Origin: Clostridium sp. AM34-11AC
GTDB lineage: Bacteria; Bacillota; Clostridia; Lachnospirales; Lachnospiraceae
Direction of reading: 5' to 3'
Length of the DNA: 64,000 nucleotides
NCBI RefSeq assembly: GCF_003435375.1
Contig: NZ_QWGL01000009.1
Location: 1-64,000 of the forward strand
The position numbers and the translations under genes were made by a program. Every line of letters begins with the position of its first letter. Positions within the stretch are counted from its first letter, which is position 1. The notes under the pieces are model-generated. The model worked only from the letters and a program-made list of their open reading frames with translations, did no database searches and was not told the DNA's origin. Positions 55,419 through 63,887 of this stretch are shown here, piece by piece.

Positions 55419-56468
55419 CTATCGGAATGTGATGCAGACCGGACTTTCGGCTGCGATCACGCGGCCGGTGTATTCCATGCGGCCCTGTTCAGAGTCAAGT
55501 TTCATCTCGATAATGGTATCACTGTCTTCATTTGCCATATAGAAACGGCTGTAATCCGGGTTGAAGGTAATAAAACGCGGGGTGAGTCCCATTGCCGGAT
55601 AGTAGCCGAGCTCCTTCATATAACCTGTCTCCTGATCGATGCGGTAGAGAACGATGGATTCGTGGATGCGGTTGGAACCGATGAGGATCTCACCGTTTTT
55701 GTCAAGGAGAGAGGCGCTGGCCTGTCCTTCTCCGGTATATGTCTCGGGAAGTGTCGGCAGGTTCTGGCGCGGAAGAAGCTTTCCGTTCACGTCATCAAAG
55801 CCGAAGTATGTCATCTTGTTGCCCTTTTCATTGATCAGGTACGCATACCGGTTGTTCGGATGGATCGCGATGTGGCGCGGTTCATCGTACTCTCTGGAGC
55901 GGAAGCAGTCTGTCTCGGTGAGAGTGCCGTTTTCTGCGTCGAAGCGGTATACGAGAACCTGTCCGTATCCCTGAATCCTTCCCTGAGTTACAACGAAGAG
56001 GAATGTCTTTGTCTGATCCCAGATGCACTGGTGCGCGAAGGAGACGGATCCCTCTTTTCTGCCAGGAAGATGTGTCTCAGAGACGATATCGCCGAGACTG
56101 CCGTCACCGTTTCTTCGGATCACATAGACAGCGCCGCCCTGAAGAGCAGCAACGATCAGATAGTGATTTGTCTTGTCAGCGGTGATGAATACCGGATTCT
56201 TTCCGCCGATATCGATCATATTTAACGGGGACAAGGTTCCGTCCTCAAGGATCCTGTAGCTGGAGACTTTTGTCTTGTCGCCGTGTACGGAGTAGAGGAA
56301 TTTTCCTTCATTGTCGAGTGTCTGGTAGGACGGATTTTCCTCCTCCGTCTTTAAACACTGGATCAGGTTCCAGTCTCCGGTCTTATCGTTGATCTCGAAA
56401 ACTTTTAATCCTTTTCCCCTTGCGTTTCGTTCTTTTGTTGTTCTGCAGCCCACATAAGCGTAGCTCAT
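55419..56468 (-). CDS. Seven-bladed beta-propeller lactonase, 6-phosphogluconolactonase-like
   Basis: A 349-residue protein of the PF10282-type lactonase family (SYAYVGCRTTKERNARG, YSVHGDKTKVSSYRI, PRHIAIHPNNRYAYLINE, RFITFNPDYSRFYMANE). Members include YbhE 6-phosphogluconolactonase and muconate-lactonising enzymes. No zwf or gnd is nearby; the carboxylate transporter context favours a carboxylated lactone. ATG 56468 has AGGAGG 8 bases upstream; the ATG at 56516 precedes that site. Confidence 0.82.
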   Translation of the reverse strand: MSYAYVGCRTTKERNARGKGLKVFEINDKTGDWNLIQCLKTEEENPSYQTLDNEGKFLYSVHGDKTKVSSYRILEDGTLSPLNMIDIGGKNPVFITADKTNHYLIVAALQGGAVYVIRRNGDGSLGDIVSETHLPGRKEGSVSFAHQCIWDQTKTFLFVVTQGRIQGYGQVLVYRFDAENGTLTETDCFRSREYDEPRHIAIHPNNRYAYLINEKGNKMTYFGFDDVNGKLLPRQNLPTLPETYTGEGQASASLLDKNGEILIGSNRIHESIVLYRIDQETGYMKELGYYPAMGLTPRFITFNPDYSRFYMANEDSDTIIEMKLDSEQGRMEYTGRVIAAESPVCITFR

Positions 56469-56611
56469 TTCCTTTTCCTCCTGAGATAAATATATAATTC
56501 GATCAAAGATACCCACTTGATCACGTTCCGGAATCCTGCGTACCGATGTGGGGGTTCTCTATAACCTGATGACGGTTTCAGAGAAAAATCGGGGGATTCT
56601 GTCTGGTGATA

Positions 56612-56639
56612 CCTATATGATAAATTATTAACATGTCAA
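56612..56639 (-). promoter_or_regulatory. Promoter of the lactonase-matC operon
   Basis: Minus strand: TTGACA (56639-56634), 16-bp spacer, TATAGG (56617-56612). The imperfect -10 suits an activator-dependent promoter. Two LysR-type boxes lie just upstream. Confidence 0.65.
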
Positions 56640-56645
56640 ATGGAA

Positions 56646-56660
56646 ATTCAGGAAAAGAAT
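56646..56660. promoter_or_regulatory. LysR-type box, lactonase promoter, proximal
   Basis: ATTCAGGAAAAGAAT, an exact ATTC-N7-GAAT (T-N11-A) palindrome. Centre about 48 bases upstream of the predicted lactonase transcript start, next to the -35. Confidence 0.6.
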
Positions 56661-56661
56661 A

Positions 56662-56692
56662 GGCGCGGTATTCCATTATGGAATATCGCGCC
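56662..56692 (-). terminator. Possible terminator of the LysR gene at 56790, overlapping an operator
   Basis: GGCGCGGTATTCCAT / ATGGAATATCGCGCC, 14 of 15 bases paired, followed on the minus strand by TATTCTTTTCC. It contains the distal LysR box, so it may act as operator, terminator or both. Confidence 0.5.
56670..56684. promoter_or_regulatory. LysR-type box, lactonase promoter, distal
   Basis: ATTCCATTATGGAAT, an exact ATTC-N7-GAAT palindrome, 24 bp from the proximal box and about 72 bases upstream of the predicted start. Confidence 0.6.
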
Positions 56693-56789
56693 GGATCACG
56701 AACCGGAAATGGAACGGTTCCGCACATTTACAATTACGAGCAAAATAGTTATCGGGAAATACAGATTTTCCGTGCGGACGGATCAAGAG

Positions 56790-57656
56790 TCAGTTCACCC
56801 CGTAATAGTTTTCCACAAACCGGATAAAATCGGAAATTCCCTCGCTTTTATAGCAGTGATCCGAGATCAGCATGGAAACCTTTCTGGAGACCGGATTTCC
56901 GTCCCGGTCATAGGCGGGGATCAGCTGCAGCTTTTCTTCATCGATCTTCCAGTCATCTCCAAACACAAAGCAGATCCCAAGCCCATTCTCTGCCATCTCA
57001 ATGGCAATATCAAAGTATGGAACCTGCTGTTTTTCGTGGGGGCTGCTTCCAAACTGGCTTTTCCACCACTGATTGATGATCATGCGGACCATGGGATTGT
57101 AGAAGGTCTCAATAAGCGGCATCTGTTCGATAGAGTCCAACGTAGCGTCTTTCGGGGCAACGATGTAGAGCTCTTCCTCAAACAGGCAGACCTGATCGCC
57201 GAGATACGGGAAATCGCCGCAGACGAGCCCGATGTCGATGGTGTCGTCGATCAGGTCCTTTAAGATCACGTCACTGGAATTTGAAATTGTTTTAATATAG
57301 AGATTCGCTCCGCTTTTCTGATAGGCGGCAAGTAATTTTGGCAAGTGGCGCTTTGCGAACGAGTTCGGAACACCGAGCTTCAGCAGCTCTGTCTTTGTAT
57401 GGCGGTCCGCGAAATGGTCCTCGATCTCCTGAAGGAAATCCAGCATGATATTCGCTTTCTGGACCAGATATTTTCCATCATCCGTAAAGATCACACCCCG
57501 GCTTGTCCGCTCCACGAGCTGGCGTCCCCACTCGCTCTCGATGGACTGCAGCCGTTTTGTCAGGGCAGACTGGGTCATAAAGAGGGATTCGGCGGCTTTT
57601 GTGATGCTTCGTTTTTCATATAATACTTTTAAAATTTTCCAGTCAATGTTTTTCAT
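56790..57656 (-). CDS. LysR-family transcriptional regulator 1
   Basis: A 288-residue LTTR: N-terminal winged helix (LYEKRSITKAAESLFMTQSALTKRLQ, about 10-36) and periplasmic-binding-like effector domain from about 90. ATG 57656 (MKNIDWKILKVLYE) has GAAGGA 6 bases upstream; the ATG at 57698 precedes it. Paralogous to the LysR protein encoded 150 bases upstream. Probable regulator of the lactonase-matC and/or aconitase promoters. Confidence 0.87.
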   Translation of the reverse strand: MKNIDWKILKVLYEKRSITKAAESLFMTQSALTKRLQSIESEWGRQLVERTSRGVIFTDDGKYLVQKANIMLDFLQEIEDHFADRHTKTELLKLGVPNSFAKRHLPKLLAAYQKSGANLYIKTISNSSDVILKDLIDDTIDIGLVCGDFPYLGDQVCLFEEELYIVAPKDATLDSIEQMPLIETFYNPMVRMIINQWWKSQFGSSPHEKQQVPYFDIAIEMAENGLGICFVFGDDWKIDEEKLQLIPAYDRDGNPVSRKVSMLISDHCYKSEGISDFIRFVENYYGVN

Positions 57657-57806
57657 AGAAATTCCTTCTTCCGATAAAAGACGAAAATGAAGCAGCAAGG
57701 GGAAGTTTGGCTGTCAGTGCAGGTACGTTGTTCTCTGGACAATGCGCGCATGTCAGGCGTTTTTCATCTTGCGGTGATTAGACGATTACGGAGCCAGATC
57801 GGACGG

Positions 57807-58682
57807 TCATTCGGAAACTTTCGCAGAAAGTGATTCCGTATATTTTATAAAATCGGCAAGCTTCTCAGGCAGCCGTTTCTCCTTTGGATACACAAACCAG
57901 GTTCTTCTGGTCACAGGAGTTCCGTCCGGCCATGTAAGCGGCGTGAGTGTCAGTTGATACCGGTTCTCAAAGTTTTCCGGCAGAAAGCTCAGGGCATAGC
58001 CCATCCCCTCATCGATCAGCTTCCATGCTCCGTCAATGTGCCCGACCATCATTCCGGACGGGTAAGCGTTCGCAAAACACATTTCCCACCACCTGGTCAG
58101 GATCCCGGTCGTTTTTTCATTTGTCTTATATTCCAGCCGGTGCATTCCGGGAAGCGCGGACAGTTCCACAGGCGTTTTTGAGACAAGAAAACCCCGTGTC
58201 TCACCTAAGAGAGTCCGGTTTACCGGTCCCTCATAGTCCCCGCGCAGAAATCCTACGTCCACAGAACCATCGAGAACCTGGCGGTAAAGTGCATCACTGG
58301 AATCATTGACGATCCGGAATTTTACATTCGGATGTTTTACCTGGTACGGAACAAGCACATCCGCGAGCGAGTATTTGCTGTAAGTATAGGAAGCGCCGAT
58401 CACGATCTCCGTCAGTGCGGCCTCCTGCAGTTTTTTTAATTCATCCTTTGTGTCGCGGAACAGATCCAGATATTTTTCCGCCTGTGTCGCAAGAAAATTT
58501 CCTTCCGCGGTAAATGTCAGGCCTTTTGGCGTCCGGTCCACAATGGTACAGCCCCACTCCGTCTCCATCTGTTTTAAACGCTTTGTCAGCGTTGGCTGCG
58601 TCATAAAAAGGAGATTTGCCGTTTTCGTCAGATTTGATGTTTTATGCAGTTCATAAAGAATTCTCCAGTCGGAGTCTTTCAT
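57807..58682 (-). CDS. LysR-family transcriptional regulator 2
   Basis: A 291-residue LTTR (LHKTSNLTKTANLLFMTQPTLTKRLK near residues 10-36; effector domain from about 92). It is divergent from the aconitase gene, the classic LysR arrangement. The ribosome site is weak (GGGATG). A 10-bp inverted repeat lies 29 bp upstream of its ATG, likely an autoregulatory site. Confidence 0.88.
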   Translation of the reverse strand: MKDSDWRILYELHKTSNLTKTANLLFMTQPTLTKRLKQMETEWGCTIVDRTPKGLTFTAEGNFLATQAEKYLDLFRDTKDELKKLQEAALTEIVIGASYTYSKYSLADVLVPYQVKHPNVKFRIVNDSSDALYRQVLDGSVDVGFLRGDYEGPVNRTLLGETRGFLVSKTPVELSALPGMHRLEYKTNEKTTGILTRWWEMCFANAYPSGMMVGHIDGAWKLIDEGMGYALSFLPENFENRYQLTLTPLTWPDGTPVTRRTWFVYPKEKRLPEKLADFIKYTESLSAKVSE

Positions 58683-58710
58683 GGAAAAATCACATCCCTT
58701 AAGTCATGGT

Positions 58711-58752
58711 AACGATTCCGGGGCGAGAAATACGGAGACCTACGGAATCGTT
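58711..58752. promoter_or_regulatory. Inverted repeat upstream of LysR regulator 2
   Basis: AACGATTCCG (58711-58720) and CGGAATCGTT (58743-58752) are perfect complements separated by 22 bases. Arms contain ATTC/GAAT as in the other boxes but with different spacing. Confidence 0.55.
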
Positions 58753-58836
58753 TCATGGATTTGTAGTACTATTTTACGACAGAATCGGCAGCTTGTCCCG
58801 TTTTTTAGAGAAAAAATTTGGTTTTGAAAGTACCCC

Positions 58837-58851
58837 ATTCCACTTTTGAAT
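58837..58851. promoter_or_regulatory. LysR-type box, aconitase promoter, distal
   Basis: ATTCCACTTTTGAAT, exact ATTC-N7-GAAT. Centre about -64 from the predicted start, the usual LTTR recognition-site position. Confidence 0.65.
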
Positions 58852-58857
58852 CATTTC

Positions 58858-58872
58858 ATTCCACCTTTCAAT
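58858..58872. promoter_or_regulatory. LysR-type box, aconitase promoter, proximal
   Basis: ATTCCACCTTTCAAT, 13 of 15 bases as in the distal box and exactly 21 bp (two helical turns) from it. It abuts the -35, the usual LTTR activation-site position, and has the weaker half-site (CAAT for GAAT). Confidence 0.62.
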
Positions 58873-58901
58873 TTTATTTTCCCGGATGCCGATGATATGA
58901 T
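58873..58901 (+). promoter_or_regulatory. Activator-dependent promoter of the aconitase gene
   Basis: Good -10 TATGAT (58896-58901) but poor -35 TTTATT (58873-58878) at 17-bp spacing, directly downstream of the proximal LysR box. Leader of about 130 bases before the ATG. Confidence 0.55.
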
Positions 58902-59038
58902 GAGTCCAGATCAAAGATAATTTGAGCGCGATCGACGCCGCAAAATTTCGGAAAGTCAGAGGCGGCAGAGCGTGCAGATGAAAAAGAAAATAAAGAAGCG
59001 AAAACAGCAGCTATGAAGATGATGATGGAGGTTTTATC

Positions 59039-61000
59039 ATGGGAAAATCATTGACCAGAAAAATTATTGAGTCCCACTACGTGTCCGGCAGCATGACTCC
59101 GGGCGAGGAAGTTTTCATTAAAGTTGACCAGACATTGACCCACGACATCAATGCCGTTATGACATACCTTGCATTCGAGGCCATCGGCCTCGACCGGATC
59201 CGCACCGAGTGCAGTGTCAGCTACTTAGACCACAACCTGCTCTATGTCGACAACAAGACCCCGGATGATCATATTTATTTACAGTCCGCCGCAAAACGCT
59301 TTGGTGTCCATGTTTCCAGACCGGGTAACGGTATCTGCCATGCGGTCCATGTTGCAAGATTCGGTATCCCGGGCAAGATCAGCATGGGCGGTGACAGCCA
59401 TACTCCGCACGGCGGAGCGATCGGAATGCTCTGTATCGGAGTCGGCGGAATGGATGTTGCGACAGCCATGACCGGAGTTCCGATGCGTCTGACCATGCCG
59501 CGTGTCGTAAAAGTGAACCTCACCGGTTCTTTAAAGCCGGGGTGCAACCCGAAGGAAGTTATCTTAAAAATGCTTCAGCTTGTCACCATCAAGGGCGGAC
59601 TCGGAAATGTATATGAATATGTAGGACCTGGTGCGGCCGCTCTGGAGGTTCCGGCGAGGGCAACCATCGCGAACATGGGCGCTGAGATGGGCGCGACTAC
59701 ATCGATCTTCCCGGCTGACGCGCAGGTGAAAAAGTTCATGACCGCACAGGGCCGCGGCGACAAGTACGTTGAGATGCTTCCGGACGAGGACGCCGAGTAC
59801 GACGAGTGCATCGATATCAACTTGAGTGAACTTGAGCCTCTGATCTCATGTCCGCATCAGCCGGACAACGTGATTCCGTTAAAGGATGCAGAAAAGAAAC
59901 GTGTTCAGCAGGTATTTATCGGAAGCTGCACAAACGCGAGTTACACGGATATCGCAAAAGCCGCTCTTGTATTTAACGGTCGTCATGTCAACGAGGATGT
60001 GAGCTGTACATGTGCCATTGCCTCAAAGCAGACATACCGTGAGCTGCTGCGTGACGGTTACATCGATATGCTGCTCGCTGCAGGTGTCCGCATTCTTGAG
60101 ATCGCATGTGGTCCGTGCTGTGCCATCGGCCAGACACCGGCAACCGACGGTGTTGCTGTTCGCACTTCCAACCGTAACTTCAAGGGACGTGCCGGTAACC
60201 CGACCGCGAAGATCTATCTTGTAAGCCCGGAGAGTGCCGCTGCGACCGCCATCGTCGGAACATTCGCGACGGCAGAAGACATTTTGGGTGATAACGTAAA
60301 GATCCTTGGCGATATCAAGGAGCCGGATCAGTATCTTGTTGACGATTCCATGATCATCCCGCCGCTCTCCGAGGAGGAAGCGAAGAAGGTCGAGATCGTC
60401 CGCGGACCGAACATCAAGTTCCTTCCAGTTCCGGAAGCTCCGACCCAGTATCTTTGCGCTCCGATCAGCTTAAAGGGACGCGACAATATCTCTACCGATG
60501 ACATCACCCCGGCCAGCGCTGAGTTCTCCAGCATGCGCTCCAACATCCCGCTGATGTCCCAGTACTGCTACCACCGCTATGATCCGGAGTTCGCAGCACG
60601 GGCGAAAGCCATGGGTAAGAGTATCATCATTGGCGGCGAGAATTACGGACAGGGATCTTCCCGTGAACATGCGGCGATCAACCCGATGTATCTCGGTGTT
60701 AAAGCTGTTATCGCAAAGAGCATCGCCCGTATCCACAAAGGAAACCTTGTAAACCACGGTGTGATCCCGATGTTATTCGAGGATCCGGCCGACTATGACC
60801 GCCTTGACCAGAATGACGAGCTGGAGTTCGAGAATCTCCTCGACCAGATCCCGACAAGATCCATTCTCATCAAGGATAAGACAAAAGACTTCACCTTCCG
60901 CGCCCGCCTGGATCTCACAGACAATGAGATCGCAGTTGTACTTAGCGGAGGCCAGTTATCCTTCTTAAAGAAGCAATTAGCAGCGGAAGCAGCAAAATAA
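59039..61000 (+). CDS. Aconitate hydratase family protein, short (Aquifex-like) type
   Basis: A 653-residue [4Fe-4S] hydro-lyase. Cluster ligands are C297 (GSCTNASY), C357 and C360 (CGPCC). Swivel domain at the C-terminus carries GENYGQGSSREHAA. Domains run in the AcnA/LeuC-LeuD order in one chain, but it is shorter than the 850-900-residue aconitases. It interconverts citrate and isocitrate, or a related tri-acid; the LysR-controlled promoter and neighbouring lactonase, aldolase and carboxylate carrier leave room for a catabolic substrate. ATG follows GGAGG by 8 bases. Confidence 0.88.
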   Translation: MGKSLTRKIIESHYVSGSMTPGEEVFIKVDQTLTHDINAVMTYLAFEAIGLDRIRTECSVSYLDHNLLYVDNKTPDDHIYLQSAAKRFGVHVSRPGNGICHAVHVARFGIPGKISMGGDSHTPHGGAIGMLCIGVGGMDVATAMTGVPMRLTMPRVVKVNLTGSLKPGCNPKEVILKMLQLVTIKGGLGNVYEYVGPGAAALEVPARATIANMGAEMGATTSIFPADAQVKKFMTAQGRGDKYVEMLPDEDAEYDECIDINLSELEPLISCPHQPDNVIPLKDAEKKRVQQVFIGSCTNASYTDIAKAALVFNGRHVNEDVSCTCAIASKQTYRELLRDGYIDMLLAAGVRILEIACGPCCAIGQTPATDGVAVRTSNRNFKGRAGNPTAKIYLVSPESAAATAIVGTFATAEDILGDNVKILGDIKEPDQYLVDDSMIIPPLSEEEAKKVEIVRGPNIKFLPVPEAPTQYLCAPISLKGRDNISTDDITPASAEFSSMRSNIPLMSQYCYHRYDPEFAARAKAMGKSIIIGGENYGQGSSREHAAINPMYLGVKAVIAKSIARIHKGNLVNHGVIPMLFEDPADYDRLDQNDELEFENLLDQIPTRSILIKDKTKDFTFRARLDLTDNEIAVVLSGGQLSFLKKQLAAEAAK

Positions 61001-61107
61001 AATGCAATAGTTTAGCCCAAAATACCCTCTCTATACAGATACGGGCTTAACTGTTACAGATAAATACCTTCAATACCCCAACCCCTCAAGTGAATGTATT
61101 AGGATGC

Positions 61108-61147
61108 AGAAAACGCAGTCATACTCCCTCGTATGGCTGCGTTTTCT
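61108..61147 (+). terminator. Terminator after the aconitase gene
   Basis: AGAAAACGCAG-CATAC pairs with GTATG-CTGCGTTTTCT (about 16 pairs, one mismatch). The T-rich right arm replaces a separate T run. The rest of 61001-61324 holds no gene; several possible -10 sequences near 61210-61240 may serve trxB. Confidence 0.7.
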
Positions 61148-61324
61148 CGTAGCTGTTCGATGGCAGATTTTGCCACAGGAATGCCACTTAAATTCCGGGA
61201 AAATTGATTGTATAATAGATATGTATGGTGCTATACTATAGAAGCCGCATTGTGTGCTGACTGACCGCGTGGTGCGGACAGAAGACGATAGGAAACAGGT
61301 GTAAATACTGAGATTGGAGGCATC

Positions 61325-62305
61325 ATGGAACAGATCTATGACTTGATCATTATCGGTTCCGGTCCGGCGGGACTCGGGGCTGCGATCTACGCAAAACGTG
61401 CGGAGTTAAAGACCCTCGTGATTGAAAGAGAGATGATGAGCGGCGGACAGGTGCTTACAACATATGAGGTAGACAACTATGCGGGACTTCCGGGGATCGG
61501 CGGCTTCGATCTGGGAATGAAATTCCGGGAGCATGCCGATAAGCTGGGCGTGGAGTTTGCGAAGGATACGGTCTTAAAAATTGAGACCGCGGACCTTGCG
61601 GATGAGAACGAAGTCTTAGAGGCGGCAGAAGCGGGAGCGGGACACCCGCCTGTGATCCGTCAGGTAGTGGGAAAAAAGGAGACGAGACTCGCGAAAGCGG
61701 TCATTATCGCTTCCGGTGCCCACCACAGAAAGCTTGGCATCCCGGGGGAGGCAGAGCTTACGGGAAAAGGCGTTTCCTACTGTGCGACCTGCGACGGCGC
61801 GTTCTTCCGGAAAAAGATAACGGCGGTGGTCGGAGGCGGGGATGTTGCCCTTGAGGACGCGATCTTCCTTGCGAGACTCTGTGAGAAGGTCTATGTGATC
61901 CACAGGAGAGACGAATTCCGTGGAGCGAAAAGCCTGCAGAAGCGCCTGATGGAGCTTCCAAACGTGGAAATTCTCTGGGATACTGTGCCGGAGGAGATCT
62001 GTGGAACGGAAAAAGTGGAGACACTGAAGCTTCTCAATAAAAAGACCGGGGAAAAGAGAGATCTGGCTGTGGACGGCGTGTTCGTCGCAGTGGGAATCAC
62101 CCCGAACAGTGAAGAATTTAAGGGATCCGTAGATATGGATCCGGCAGGATATATTGCGGCCGGGGAGGACGGAAAGACGAATGTTCCGGGAATCTTCGCG
62201 GCAGGAGACGTCCGTACAAAGGCGCTCCGCCAGGTCGTTACGGCAGTGGCAGACGGGGCAAATTGCGTTGCGTCTGTAGAACAGTACCTGTACGGTATAG
62301 AGTAG
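61325..62305 (+). CDS. trxB: Thioredoxin reductase (NADPH)
   Basis: A 326-residue TrxB: FAD site IIGSGPAGLGAAIYAKRAE, redox pair C153-A-T-C156 in SYCATCDGAFF, NADPH site VGGGDVALEDA, second FAD motif GIFAAGDVR. A short acidic insertion (about residues 97-112, NEVLEAAEAGAGHPP) is unusual. Reduces thioredoxin for ribonucleotide reduction and thiol repair. TTGGAGG upstream of the ATG. Confidence 0.93.
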   Translation: MEQIYDLIIIGSGPAGLGAAIYAKRAELKTLVIEREMMSGGQVLTTYEVDNYAGLPGIGGFDLGMKFREHADKLGVEFAKDTVLKIETADLADENEVLEAAEAGAGHPPVIRQVVGKKETRLAKAVIIASGAHHRKLGIPGEAELTGKGVSYCATCDGAFFRKKITAVVGGGDVALEDAIFLARLCEKVYVIHRRDEFRGAKSLQKRLMELPNVEILWDTVPEEICGTEKVETLKLLNKKTGEKRDLAVDGVFVAVGITPNSEEFKGSVDMDPAGYIAAGEDGKTNVPGIFAAGDVRTKALRQVVTAVADGANCVASVEQYLYGIE

Positions 62306-62347
62306 GAATTTCCTGAACTGAAAATTCCGTATGATACGGTAGAGGCA
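62301..62347 (+). repeat. Intergenic repeat B, copy 2
   Basis: Begins at the trxB stop and shares GAACTGAAAATTCCGTA and flanking blocks with 2797-2844. Hairpin GGAATTT / AAATTCC. Both copies lie just after or between genes. The remaining 62348-62564 shows nothing else recognisable. Confidence 0.6.
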
Positions 62348-62564
62348 GTAATATTTGAACGGACAGGAATCAGAAAATCAAAAGTCATGTGTCTGAGTTT
62401 AGGTACATGAATCTTTAGAATAAAAGCCTGAGCCATCTGGATATAACAGGAAAGAAATTTCCTGGGAACAGGCGAAGAAAACAAGACATCGATCAGGAAA
62501 TGTCACTTGAAAATGGTTTACAAGCAGTTTTCAGGCGACAGATAGACAGGAGAAAAAACGATCT

Positions 62565-63887
62565 ATGAACAGAGCAGGAAGAATTATCGCGGTCTGCGGT
62601 CTGAGCGTGGCGCTCATGATGCCGCAGATCGCTTATGCGGCGGAAACCCTTTCGGTGCAGGTGAGTGAGAGAACGGGACTTACCACCGTCGGAAATAAAC
62701 AGTCGGCATACGACAATGTGGCGATCTCCCACGTGAGCAATTACGTAAATATCCGCTCCGAGGCGAATATCTCCAGCAGCATTGTAGGTAAGATCTACAA
62801 CAACTGCGCAGCAACGATCTTAGCTACAGTGGACGGAGAAGGCGGAACCTGGTATCAGATCAAGTCCGGTACCGTGACCGGTTACATAAAATCCGAATAC
62901 TTTATTACCGGCGCTGATGCGGAGAGGATCGCGAAAGATATAGGTACGGTTTATGTGACGGTAAGCGCTGACAGCTTAAGACTCCGCGAGCAGCCGAGCA
63001 CCGACAGTGCGGTACTCACCACACTTTCCAAGGACGCTGAGTACCTGGAAGTGAAGGAAGAGGGAGACTTCATCGAGATCCAGGTCGATGAATCCCTGAG
63101 CGGATATGTACATAAAGATTATGTCACCCAGCGCGTGGAGTTCAAGCAGGCCGTGAGCGTCGAGGAAGAGCGCCATAAAGCGGAAGAGGACGCAAGGATT
63201 AGGAAAGAGGCGGAGGACGCTATCGCGAAGGTCGAAGCGTTAAAGAAAGAAGCAGGACAGGAGACTGCGTCTGCAAATAAGGACACCCCGTCCTCCACGA
63301 TCGGAATGATTGCCCAGAATCCGAACGCGGATAACGGAACGACGAAAGAACAGAATAGTCAGGGCAGCCAGAGCACCCAGACCGGCACAAGCCAGAATAC
63401 CGGAAATCAGGATACCGGCAGTACCGCAGGACCCGGCGGAAGCGGAACTTCCACCGGCAGCAGCACAGGAACCTCCGGCTCATATCAGAGTACCCAGAAC
63501 GGTCCGGGAAGCGCAGTCTACAATTCCGCAGTCCGCACCGCGATCGTTGCATATGCGAAACAGTTCCTTGGCAATCCGTATGTATACGGTGGGACAAGCT
63601 TAACGAACGGAGCTGACTGCTCCGGATTTACGATGCGTATCTTTGAGCATTTCGGTGTGACGACCGGACGTACCTCAAGAGACCAGGCGGCAAACGGCAA
63701 GGAAATCTCCCTCGACCAGATCCAGCCGGGCGACCTGTTATTCTACGCAAGCGGAAAGACGATCAACCACGTTGCCCTCTACATCGGCGACGGAAAGATC
63801 ATCCACGCCAGCACATCAAAGACCGGCATTATTATTTCTACGGCGTACTACCGTACTCCGGCGAAAGCGGTTACCTTCTTAGATTAA
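62565..63887 (+). CDS. Secreted SH3-domain NlpC/P60 peptidoglycan hydrolase
   Basis: A 440-residue precursor: signal peptide (about 1-26, ending AYA), two bacterial SH3 domains (VNIRSEANISSSIVGKIY and LRLREQPSTDSAVLTTL), a charged coiled segment (about 205-235), a Ser/Thr/Gly/Gln linker (about 245-320) and a C-terminal NlpC/P60 domain with C352 (DCSGF) and H402 (INHVALYIGDG). It probably cleaves within peptide stems of peptidoglycan. GGAG lies 12 bases before the ATG. The window ends 113 bases downstream, where TAAGGAG at 63992-63998 may be the ribosome site of the next gene. Confidence 0.9.
   Translation: MNRAGRIIAVCGLSVALMMPQIAYAAETLSVQVSERTGLTTVGNKQSAYDNVAISHVSNYVNIRSEANISSSIVGKIYNNCAATILATVDGEGGTWYQIKSGTVTGYIKSEYFITGADAERIAKDIGTVYVTVSADSLRLREQPSTDSAVLTTLSKDAEYLEVKEEGDFIEIQVDESLSGYVHKDYVTQRVEFKQAVSVEEERHKAEEDARIRKEAEDAIAKVEALKKEAGQETASANKDTPSSTIGMIAQNPNADNGTTKEQNSQGSQSTQTGTSQNTGNQDTGSTAGPGGSGTSTGSSTGTSGSYQSTQNGPGSAVYNSAVRTAIVAYAKQFLGNPYVYGGTSLTNGADCSGFTMRIFEHFGVTTGRTSRDQAANGKEISLDQIQPGDLLFYASGKTINHVALYIGDGKIIHASTSKTGIIISTAYYRTPAKAVTFLD

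Noticed and set aside
54792-55542. Plus-strand frames opposite matC and lactonase
   Set aside because: Low-complexity His/Arg/Asp-rich translations without ribosome sites, antisense to well-supported genes.
62565-63887. SH3-NlpC protein as a phage endolysin
   Set aside because: It has a signal peptide and no phage genes nearby; it is a housekeeping-type secreted cell-wall hydrolase.
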